From: Azolla caroliniana
Lineage: Eukaryota > Polypodiophyta
Length of the DNA: 64,000 bases
Reading direction: 5' to 3'
Assembly: GCA_043228905.1 (NCBI GenBank)
Contig: JBHGNT010000004.1
Span: forward strand, 13,516,001-13,580,000
Below the pieces are notes generated by a model. It was not told the DNA's origin. It saw nothing but the letters and a program-made list of their open reading frames with translations, and made no database searches. The position numbers were made by a program, and so were the translations under genes. Each line of letters opens with the position of its first letter. Position 1 is the stretch's first letter. Shown here one piece after another: positions 10,919 through 19,588 of the stretch.

Positions 10919-13603
10919 ATGAGAGGGTCTGAAATCGTTGCCAATAGACTGAGAATCAGAAAGCAACCCATCATTCTTTCTTCATCAAAGACAATATCCC
11001 AACACAACTCACAATGTATAGATTGCTTCCCACAAGATGCTTCTACTTGTGCCTCTGCTATACAATGGTGTGGAGAGACACATGCTCTTTCTCTTGGCCA
11101 CATCATCTACGCTCACATACTTTCCCATAGCTACATACATGGCCATGTCCACATGGAAAGCCTCCTCATGAACATGTATGTGAAATGTGGCTCAATCCAG
11201 GATGCCATATGCATCTTCCATCACATGCATCATCCATGTGTATTTGCATTCAATTACACAATTAAGATTTATGCAAATCAAGGTAAAGAAGAAAAAGCTT
11301 TTACTCTCTTTAATCGAATGTCAGAGTGCGGGGTTTCCCCAAATCAGGTAACATATACTGCTATCCTTTCTATGCTATCTAAGATCAAAGATGGTGTTCA
11401 AGCAGGCAAGAAGTTGCATATATACATAATCTATGGCAGCTTCAACAATGACGTTATCTTAAGGACGTCCCTTCTTAACATGTATGGTAAATGTGATAGC
11501 TTATGTGATGCGGAGAAGGTGTTCGATGCAATGATAGAGCAAAATCTGGTCACATGGACCACCTTGATTTCATTGTATATATATCATGGTGAGAGAAACA
11601 GGGCATTCCAAGCACTTTCTCAACTTTTTCATCAAGGACTTTTGCCAAATCGGGTTAGTTTTCTTACTATTCTTTCTGCATGTAAGGATCCTATGTGTTT
11701 ACCTGATGGCAAAAGGGTGCATGCCACCATAGTTTGTAATGAAGCTCATCAAGATATTAGCATCATGAATGCTCTTGTTAACATGTACGGGAAATGTGGT
11801 ACTCTTGAGGACACACACAGGTTTTTTGATGCAATGCACACATATGATATTATCTCGTATAGTAGCATGATTGCCTTCTATTCCCGACAATATAATATCA
11901 GGGAAGTCATAATGCTTTCTGAGGGCATGCAAATACATGAGATCACACCCAATGATGTGACTTTTATCAATATTTTGGGTGCATTTTCTAGCCATGAAGT
12001 GTTGGAGGAAGCTAGACTAGTCCACATACAAATCCAATGCTATGGATATGAGGTCCATATGAGTGTGGCAAATGCCATTATAGCAATGTATGGTAGGTGT
12101 TGGAGGTTAGAAGATGCTTACAATGTTTTTGATAAAATACTATACAAGGATGTGGCCTCATGGAATTCTATTATTGGTGCTCATGTTGAGCAAAAGCAGA
12201 TTGAAGTAGCTTTGAGATTGTTTGAAGAAATGCAAAACAAGAAGGGTATTTTTCCAGACGTTTTTACATTCATAAGTCTTCTCAAAGCATGCACAGCCTC
12301 CCTAGCTTCGGAGAATGCAATGTTATTACATGTTTGTATTTGTGAGGATGGGTTAGAGCACTCTCTAGATATCAACACTTCGCTTATTCATGCGTATAGT
12401 AAGTGTAATGGCTTACAAGATGCACAAAAAGTATTTGATAGAATGGTGAAGCATAACAAAGTATCCTGGAACTCTATAATTGGTGCTTATGTCTATCATG
12501 GAAAACACGAAGTGGCACATCGTTTGTTCTTTAGAATGATTGATGAGGAAGGAAAATTCCCAGATAAAGTAACAATTGTGAACATCCTTGGTGCTATTGT
12601 GAGGTCAGAAACCCTATTTGAAGGCAAAGAGCTCCACAAGTTCCTACTTGATCATGGTTACACCATAGATGAAGTTATGGGATCTTCACTTATTAACATG
12701 TATGGAAAATGTGGAGACATAGGAGGTGCTAAGGATGTCTTTGACAATATAAAGGAACAGGCAACAGTGGTTTCTTGGACTTCTATGATAAGGGTATATG
12801 TAGAGCATGAGCAAGGTGAGAAAGCACTACAATTATTTAGCCAAATGATAGCAGAAAAAACACATCTAATACCAGATGCTGTTACTTTTATTACAATCCT
12901 AGCTGCATGTGCAAATCAAAGCTCCTTAGATGATGGAAAGTGTGTTCATGCTTGTATTCTTGAGTGTGGCCTTGATAGTGTTATAGATGTGAGCAATGCT
13001 ATTGTTAACATGTATGGTAAGTGTGGTTGTGTGAAGAGTGCATGGATGATGTTCGATACATTGCATGAGCATGACATTTGCTCATGGAACTCTTTACTCG
13101 CAGTTTATGCTCAACATGGTTTCGGGAAAGAAGTCATTCATCTTGTAAGCATAATGGAGGAAAGACATGTGCGACCAGATAAGTTTACCTTTACCATAGT
13201 GCTCTCTGCTTGTAGTCATGGAGGCTTGATCCATGAAGGATGTAAATATTTCACAAGAATGATTGAAGTATGTTATAGCAATATGCACCCTTGTGAAGAT
13301 CATTTTGTATGTATGATAGATCTTCTAGGAAGAGCTGGTCTTGCAGATGTTGCTAGACAGTTGGTGGTCCATTACCTACCATTTCAACCTACAGTTGTGG
13401 CTTATACAACGTTTCTTGGGGCTTGCCAACTAGATGACGAGGGTGCGGTAGTACAAGGAGTTTTTCTTGCAAAATACATCATTGAGCTCAAACCGCAAAC
13501 TTCAGCTTCATATATCATTCTATCAAACATGTATTCTTTGATGGAGAGTATATCTTGTAAAGATGGTAGTTGTTGTCAAGCCCCAACTCTATGGGGGTTT
13601 TGA
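10919..13603 (+). CDS. PLS-class pentatricopeptide repeat protein, C-terminally truncated
   Basis: The product is an organelle-type RNA-binding protein. It is an uninterrupted 894-codon frame built of tandem PPR motifs, many ending in the family signature MYGKCG or variants (LLNMYGKCDS, LVNMYGKCGT, LINMYGKCGD, IVNMYGKCGC) followed by V/AFD. The ATG at 10919 is the first in frame; the frame opens about 100 bp earlier without an ATG. The last part (SYIILSNMY) enters the E domain, which normally continues with a RKLMKERGVKK-type helix and often a DYW deaminase. Here it changes after SNMY into an unrelated tail ending APTLWGF. PLS/E/DYW proteins guide C-to-U editing in chloroplasts and mitochondria. 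Loss of the E/DYW end suggests it cannot edit alone. No targeting peptide is certain. Confidence 0.9.
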   Translation: MRGSEIVANRLRIRKQPIILSSSKTISQHNSQCIDCFPQDASTCASAIQWCGETHALSLGHIIYAHILSHSYIHGHVHMESLLMNMYVKCGSIQDAICIFHHMHHPCVFAFNYTIKIYANQGKEEKAFTLFNRMSECGVSPNQVTYTAILSMLSKIKDGVQAGKKLHIYIIYGSFNNDVILRTSLLNMYGKCDSLCDAEKVFDAMIEQNLVTWTTLISLYIYHGERNRAFQALSQLFHQGLLPNRVSFLTILSACKDPMCLPDGKRVHATIVCNEAHQDISIMNALVNMYGKCGTLEDTHRFFDAMHTYDIISYSSMIAFYSRQYNIREVIMLSEGMQIHEITPNDVTFINILGAFSSHEVLEEARLVHIQIQCYGYEVHMSVANAIIAMYGRCWRLEDAYNVFDKILYKDVASWNSIIGAHVEQKQIEVALRLFEEMQNKKGIFPDVFTFISLLKACTASLASENAMLLHVCICEDGLEHSLDINTSLIHAYSKCNGLQDAQKVFDRMVKHNKVSWNSIIGAYVYHGKHEVAHRLFFRMIDEEGKFPDKVTIVNILGAIVRSETLFEGKELHKFLLDHGYTIDEVMGSSLINMYGKCGDIGGAKDVFDNIKEQATVVSWTSMIRVYVEHEQGEKALQLFSQMIAEKTHLIPDAVTFITILAACANQSSLDDGKCVHACILECGLDSVIDVSNAIVNMYGKCGCVKSAWMMFDTLHEHDICSWNSLLAVYAQHGFGKEVIHLVSIMEERHVRPDKFTFTIVLSACSHGGLIHEGCKYFTRMIEVCYSNMHPCEDHFVCMIDLLGRAGLADVARQLVVHYLPFQPTVVAYTTFLGACQLDDEGAVVQGVFLAKYIIELKPQTSASYIILSNMYSLMESISCKDGSCCQAPTLWGF

Positions 13604-14070
13604 ATTGCACTCAAACATGGTTCGGAATAAGACAATGGGGACAAAAAATGTATCATGTTTATTATATAAGTAAACGAGATTACATTGAGAAGGTTATTAC
13701 ACTCTCCTTAGAGCCCAAAATGATGAGTGGGAGAGAATGTGAGAGAAATAGACAATTAGAGAATCAGAGAATTAGTTACAAAATGAGGAATGCTCCTCCT
13801 TATGTAGGCTAAATATGGTCGTTGGGACTAACCGTTGTTGTATAGTCCCTTGAGGCTGCCCGTTGTTATTGGGTTGTCCCAACCCAAGGGGCTGCCTTTT
13901 TTGGGACTAGGACTAATGAATGAGTTGGGATTGCTTAGGGCAATCCCAACTTTGGTTGGGACTACTTGGGAAGTTGAAAATGTCCCAATCTTGGTTGGGA
14001 CTAGTCGGGATTGGCCCCTTTGGTGAGTCCCGCCCTCTTGTAGTGCAGGGTTTAGGGTTTAGGACGCCCT
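13604..14070 (-). repeat. LTR-like or minisatellite sequence after PPR gene
   Basis: Several copies of TTGGTTGGGACT and its reverse GTCCCAACC occur between 13820 and 14030, with a TATATAAG-type AT stretch at 13655-13665. AGGGTTTAGGGTTTAGG, two plant telomere units, stands at about 14047-14063. The sequence begins where the PPR E domain breaks off, so it probably belongs to the insertion that truncated that gene. Its family is not recognised. Confidence 0.4.
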
Positions 14071-14419
14071 AAAGCTACCCACATGATTAACTCCTTTCGA
14101 GTGGCCCCATGCCCTATTAGTGTAGACCATTGCTTCCTATACTTTGAGCCACAATGCGGCACCTCCAGCGCCACCAACTCTAGTCAACCAAACCATCACA
14201 CCACAATACATTTCACGCATGAGCTCTCTAACATCTACTCCCGACATGTTCAAGTCGATCTCTCCTCGCTAATTCTTCCCTACCTTTAGAGAACCTCACT
14301 ACATAACTCACACACATACTTCACTTGGCAACAATTAGTAGCTTCCCCTACACAAAACACTCCAATCACAGTAGTATAGGGTCTATGCCACATAATAGGT
14401 GGTAAGATGAGGATTGTAG

Positions 14420-15258
14420 AGACTTGTATAGACAACTTAAAGGGCTGCGACTTAGTGGTACTATTTCCTCAGTACAGGCTCGTAAAGAGATGCGCAAGTT
14501 GAGCTTGGGAAGCATCTCAATATTGGGAACTCTACCACATGCTCATGAGTAGGGACTATGCCCTTGCTTGGAAGAGACTACGGGAACCGAGACCACAAAC
14601 ACCCATCGAGGATCCCAACACTTGGCACACATATACAGAGAGACTCCACCACGTCCCGAACTAACCACCCATTCCAATGCCTTCCACACCTCGACCTACC
14701 ATGGGGAACCTTTCCACGACCTCCACGGTCACGAAGGTCATAAAAAAACTACAACATAGAAAATCCATGGACCACACAGGATTGCGAGCCGAACACATCA
14801 TATATGCTCGAGAGTGCCTAGCCCCGTTTCTCACTCTAATCTTCAACCGCGCCCTCGCGGAAGGTTTTCACCACAATGGACCATGAACACAGTGGCCCCT
14901 ATACACAAAGGAGGGGACCCAATGGACCCAAATACATATAGGACCATTATGATTGGTCATACGCACGTTAAACTATACGGTGTAGCAAGTAAGCAGAGCT
15001 CAACAATTATATGGAAACCTCAAGTCTCCGAGCACTTACGTAGGTTGGCTTTAGACAAGCCTTCTCCACTATTGACCATATCTTCACACTTAGATGCTCA
15101 ATTGTCAAGACAGGCTCGCAAGAAGAAACTATATTGTTGCTTTACGGACTTCCACAAAGCCTATGACATAGTTTCTAGGGAGCGGTTTTTTGATAGGCTT
15201 AAAAGCTTGGAGATACCAAATGACATGATCTGGGTCATCTATGTCAAGGCCCTAGCTT
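14420..15258 (+). pseudogene. LINE reverse transcriptase fragment
   Basis: The readable frames give KRLREPRPQTPIEDPNTW, then SMDHTGLRAEHIIYARECL, then VAPIHKGGDPMDPNTYRTI, then FHKAYDIVSRERFFDRL. These match the fingers/palm of a non-LTR retrotransposon RT; KAYD holds the first catalytic Asp. A stop follows HHVPN near 14660 and there is a frameshift near 14880. The YADD box is not present; the piece ends at 15258 against an LTR-like sequence. It is a different LINE type from the one at 23835-25829. Confidence 0.75.
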
Positions 15259-15261
15259 GAC

Positions 15262-15540
15262 AAAAGAAGATTGAACAAGAGAGGAAAAGAAAGAGAGAAC
15301 AATGACTACATTTTATTATAATAAGAAAAATACAAGAGCAAGAGCTAGAATATTTGCCAAAGACTGGTGTTAAACCAGAATGGTTTGAACAATACAATAT
15401 GTCCTATTTATACAGGAGTAGTATGTGCCCCTTAGATGTTTGTAGGGTCATGATACCCTTTGGGATGTCGTAGGGTCATGATACCCTTTCGGATATTGAA
15501 GGGTCATGGTTCTCATCCCTTTTCCTATTACATACTTTGG
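15262..15540 (-). repeat. LTR-like fragment
   Basis: GACTGGTGTTAAACCAGAATGG near 15365 is the reverse of the GGTTCAACGCCAGTC part of the LTR at 62021-62425. The stretch also has three copies of AGGGTCATGATACCCTTT-like sequence (15447-15510). Confidence 0.4.
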
Positions 15541-17506
15541 CCACCACTGGCCAACAGTGACGATGCTTTCCTCGTCCATTTTGTAAAAGTTGTCGTAGGC
15601 CTTTTTCTAGTTTTCGGCATCCGCTCGAAGAACTTGCAATTCTGCCGCTTGCTGCAACCAATGAGTCCACCATTCGATCATAGATGTTGTCAATATTCCT
15701 CTTCGTTCCTTCTTTCCATGCCACTAAGATTGCTCGGATCCTGCCTACTCCCAGCTTCGTGCTATCTTCCGCCCTCTGCTTCTCCTCTTTCAGCTTCTTA
15801 ATCAATGCAACGGTAGCCCGGGCCTGCTCCCCATATTCAAGCAATTGGGTCTGATAAGTCGTCTGAACCCTATCCAGAGCCATTTTTTCTCGTTCAACCT
15901 CCTTTTAATGTTGCCGGGTGAGTGCCGTCCTTTCTCTTGCCACTTCCTCTAGCAGCATCGCCGACTCGACCACCTTTGTCAGTTCCTCTGCCAAAGCATC
16001 CGTTTTCTTTACTACATCAGCCCGTAGTTCCTTGATCTTCTCTTACTACTGGTCACACTTTGTGATTAACTTCTTATGCTCCGCATCAAGTTGTTTGTGA
16101 TCCCGGTGCAGCTTCTCAAAACCTTATGTTTTCTGCTTTAACTTCCGGTTGATTTGCCCATGTGCGCGGTCCTCCCTGTCCTTTTGTTGCTAGAGCTCCA
16201 CCTTGAGTCGTTCGATTTCCGTTTTTGCAGTATGCCGGAGTTTCTCCTTTTCTTGAAGTAGTTTTTCTCTTTCTTCTTTTAGCCGGTAGTTGTTAGCCTG
16301 ACTTTTCCAGAGGGTTTCTTCAATCCTCCTCTTCTCCTCCTCGGTTGTCATCTTTTACTCCCTTTCTCTACCTCGTAGGGCCTCTTGTGCCGCCAATTCC
16401 TCTTTCAAGGTGGCTATTTCTTGTTCATGCTCATTATTATTTATTGGTGATGTGCTAGCCACCAGTTCTTCGGGTACTTTAGCCGGTGCTACCGGCTCTA
16501 GGGTTGTATTTGTCCCTGTTTGGGCCATACCTACCGCTTGTTCCTTGGCCTTCTCCAACTCTTCCTCTAAGCTCCGGATCCATGTCCGGGCATGTTTTAA
16601 TTCTTCTGTCGTGGCTAGCAACCGATCCAATTGCATCCTCTCTTCTTGTTGGACATCCGGTTCACAACTCCCGACACCTACTCCCCCAGCCATCTCAACC
16701 ATTGTCGGCACGTTCCGTATTGTGTTGGAAGAAAGAATGGTTGTCCATGCTCCATTGTTGGTTCGTGCTCTGTTCTGAACCATTGGATTAGTGGCACCGA
16801 TGTTCGCTCCGGACGGCATTCCTCGTGCTACTGTTCTTGAAGGCCTGATGAGGGCCGATTCTCGGTAACCAGTTCTTGTTGAGCCGTTGTCACTGCTTCT
16901 AGCCTTAATTTCGGTTCTGCCTCCATCCGGGGTTCTACCACCACTGAGCCGGTCGTCGGGGTGTTGTCCCACCTTAGACCCACTCCTTCCCTCTATTGCT
17001 TTGTTGTCATGTTTCCTTGACCGACGCTAGAGGGTTTCGGTTGGTTCTTCTTCGGCCTCATCCTCCATGGTTTCGTGGTGCACCTTCAGGACCAGATCGT
17101 CTAGTTCCTTGTCCTCTTGATGTAGCGTGATTTTTATGGCCTTGGTTGGCTTTTACACCAGCACCACTTTCTCCACCAACTTCTTCTGGCTCAACTGCTC
17201 TGTTTCCTTTCACGACGAGCCCCCCTCTATCCAACCGAGGGTGTGCTTAGCCAGGAGCTGTTGCCGCTTGGATGGCATGTTCGGCGTTGTATTTGCCGAT
17301 TAACACCACTTCTTTGCTTTAATGGCCTGTGGCTAGGGTACCAACAGGGTGAGCCATTGCGCTATCGCAATCCACGCCTTCTTCCCCTCCACAACCGATT
17401 GAATGGCAGCCCGTAAGGAATCTGGCGCTATAAACGACCAATCCACCTTGACGCCTTCATATGTTGCGATAATAAAACCGGCTTTGTTTGCTCTTTTTTT
17501 AGGCAT
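15476..17506 (-). pseudogene. unrecognised long coiled-coil protein, decayed
   Basis: From ATG at 17506 (MPKKRANKAGFIIATYEG) the minus strand reads a basic N-terminus, a linker, then a long heptad-rich region with KLKEEKQRAEDS, RSLEEELEKAKEQA, TTEEEKRRIEETL and LKEEREKLLQEKEKL. This suggests a parallel coiled coil of several hundred residues. It is interrupted by stops near 17170, 17220, 17330, 16350 and 16050, mostly TAG/TGA, with little frameshifting. I do not recognise the family. A leader exon with a TATA box and splice donor lies upstream at 18723-18890. It may be a host gene or transposon cargo. Confidence 0.55.
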
Positions 17507-18722
17507 GTGTGCGTATGCTTTACTGGCTATAGAGTACTTGCCAATGTCACAAACATGAAATTAGATGAAGACATAAACTAGCAGGCGATTTGTGGTAAAC
17601 TATAAATATCAATCATGCATTGAGTGAACATGGTAGTCCTTTATTCAGAAATCCATTCTAGTAAGGGCTATTCAACTTAGAAAATATATATCTTAATAAG
17701 TATACAAGGATATATATTATCTTGAAGGGTAGGTATGGCTTATATTGATTCCATATCCATATTCTAGAGAATTTGCATATGATAGACTTGAATTTGGTAT
17801 CGTAAAGGTAATTTGTGGGTTATTTTCTACTATTTTAAGCTAAACTAGGTCATCAAACCTCTATAATTAAGGCGCCTATTTGTTACAAAATATGGCAAAT
17901 CTCCCTAAAAAAAGACTGATTTTGACAGAAAGTTTTCAGATATCTTTTCACACAATACTAAATTGTTGCCCCAAAGACACAATATTCCTCTTTAAAGTTC
18001 TTGTTTTATACAAGAACTCGATACACCGTATCGTGTTCTTGTATACAGTTCATGTCTATACAGGAAATCGATGCAGGGTATCGAGTTCGTGTATCAAACA
18101 CAGACTTTACAGAGGAACTCGATACGATGTATCGAGTTCTTGTATAAAACAAGAACTTTATACAGGAACTCGATAAGTCGTATCGAGTCCTTGTATAAAA
18201 CACAAACATAATACAGAAGCTCGATATTGTGTATTAAGTTCCTCTGTAAAAGAGTTACATAACACAGGAACTTGATACATCGTATCGAGTTCCTATTTAA
18301 AACGCACACTATATACAGGAAAACACAAATTGTGTACAGGAACTCGATACGGTGTATCGAGTTCCTGTATAATGTTTGTGTTTTATATAGGAACTCGATA
18401 TGGCGTATCGAGTTCCTCTTTAAAACAAGAACTTTAAACAGGAACTCGTTACGCCGTGTTGAGTTCCTGTATAAAACACAAACATTATACAAGAACTCGA
18501 TACGGCGTAGCGAGTTCCTGTTTAAAACGCAAACATAATACAGGAACTCGATACGATGTATTGAGTTCCTGTATAAAACCTAAACTTCACACAAGAACTC
18601 GATACGCCGTATCGAGTTCCTCTTTAAAACAAAAACTTTAAACAGGAACTCGATACGGCGTATCGAGTTCGTGATGCTAAAACATATTTACAAAAATGTC
18701 CACAGTGTTAGAGGCTTACCTG
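17507..18722 (-). other. inferred 5' UTR intron of coiled-coil gene
   Basis: On the minus strand a donor CCAG|GTAAGCC stands at about 18722, and an acceptor CTATAGCCAG at about 17525 lies just before the coding ATG. The interval contains the palindrome array and no coding sequence. Both sites are read by eye; no transcript supports them. Confidence 0.4.
18010..18672. repeat. array of 13 imperfect palindromes, about 51-bp period
   Basis: Thirteen copies of a palindrome with arms GGAACTCGATAC and GTATCGAGTTCC around a 3-nt centre (often GGC, GCC or GAT) repeat every 50-52 bp; one interval of about 72 bp holds a degenerate extra half. The flanks TACA/TGTA extend the arms to about 16 bp. Spacers are AAAACACAAACAT-like. 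Since 51 is 17 codons and the unit is symmetrical, several frames stay open on both strands; these are shadows. In RNA each unit would form a hairpin. Confidence 0.85.
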
Positions 18723-18890
18723 GAGTCCTGGCGCTCGATTTTCTTTTAAGACATGGTTGATATTTGTCGATTTTTAGGCGGAGATCTTGCTTTCGTGCTT
18801 CATGCTCTGTGTGCTCTATTTGCTCTGTTTGCTCTGTTTGCTCTTGTGTTTCGTGTGATTGAAATATGACGAGGTCTTCCTATTTATAGG
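18723..18890 (-). promoter_or_regulatory. TATA box and leader exon of coiled-coil gene
   Basis: On the minus strand CCTATAAATAGG lies at about 18880-18891, followed 30 nt on by a leader containing three GAGCAAACA-type repeats and then the splice donor at 18722. The spacing fits a Pol II core promoter. Confidence 0.45.
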
Positions 18891-18899
18891 GATTGACCA

Positions 18900-19290
18900 C
18901 AGTGGTTAAAGTAACCACAGTCATTTTAACCAGGGTTGGCAAGCTTGAGGTTAGTTAGTTAGTAACCACTGTCACTTTAACCAGAGTTACTTATGATTGC
19001 ATCATGATTACAAAGTCAAACTAACATATTGATGAATATTTTATAGTCAAAATAACTTACAGTGACTTTGACGGTCATGAAAGAAACAATGATAGAGGTT
19101 CATGAATGAACCAATGATTGATTACTGAAAGCAACATTTTTATGACTCTTAATTTCTTTGTATTAAAGATGTGGGCATGAATGAACCAATGATTGAAAAG
19201 TCTTATATTTAAAATGGTGGACATGAATGAACCAATGATTGAGAAGTTCTATATTAAATATGGGTGCCATTAATTAACCAATGATTTTAA
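18900..19290. promoter_or_regulatory. repeated motifs between divergent genes
   Basis: Between the coiled-coil gene (minus) and the DDE-like gene (plus) are two kinds of repeat. First, copies of GTAACCACWGTCAYTTTAACC lie at about 18905-19000. Second, four copies of ATGAATGAACCAATGATTG or variants, each containing CCAAT, start at 19102, 19176, 19222 and 19268. The position suggests a shared bidirectional promoter or transposase-binding sites. Confidence 0.4.
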
Positions 19291-19479
19291 CTTTAATCCA
19301 ACATATATATGCCTTGGTAATGATTGTAATTATATTATACTTGATTTAACTTCATACAGACTAGTTTAAGTAATTATTAATATGTTGAATACAATTATTA
19401 TATTAAAAATAATATTTTTTATATATTGTATTAATATAATATTAAATAATATGGACATTATATTGAGGGAGCTTCTGTT

Positions 19480-19540
19480 TAGAGAGGAGTTTATGTTTAG
19501 AGAGGAGTATATGTTTAGAGAGGAGCTTATCAGTTTTTTG
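19480..19540 (+). repeat. short tandem repeat near DDE-like gene start
   Basis: Three 17- to 18-bp units of the form TATGTTTAGAGAGGAG lie 50-100 bp before the first ATG, in the probable 5' leader. Confidence 0.6.
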
Positions 19541-19588
19541 CCTTAGCCTAAGCACATAACTTAAGGAGCTCTGTCCAGACCTTAAGCC

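Noticed and set aside
14047-14063. Telomere
   Set aside because: Only two TTTAGGG units, inside repeat DNA.
5405-15540. Inversion by recombination between the LTR-like pieces at 5.4-6.1 kb and 15.3-15.5 kb
   Set aside because: Both pieces have the same orientation, so recombination between them would delete, not invert.
16410-16840. Plus-strand ORFs over the coiled-coil region
   Set aside because: The minus strand gives heptad-patterned protein across the same bases; the plus frames are compositional shadows.
17880-18641. Repeat-rich ORFs on both strands over the palindromes
   Set aside because: They arise because a 51-bp symmetrical unit keeps several frames open; there is no conserved protein or start.
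18010-18672. CRISPR-like array
   Set aside because: The sequence between palindromes is nearly the same in every unit, there are no cas-type genes, and the surroundings are clearly eukaryotic.
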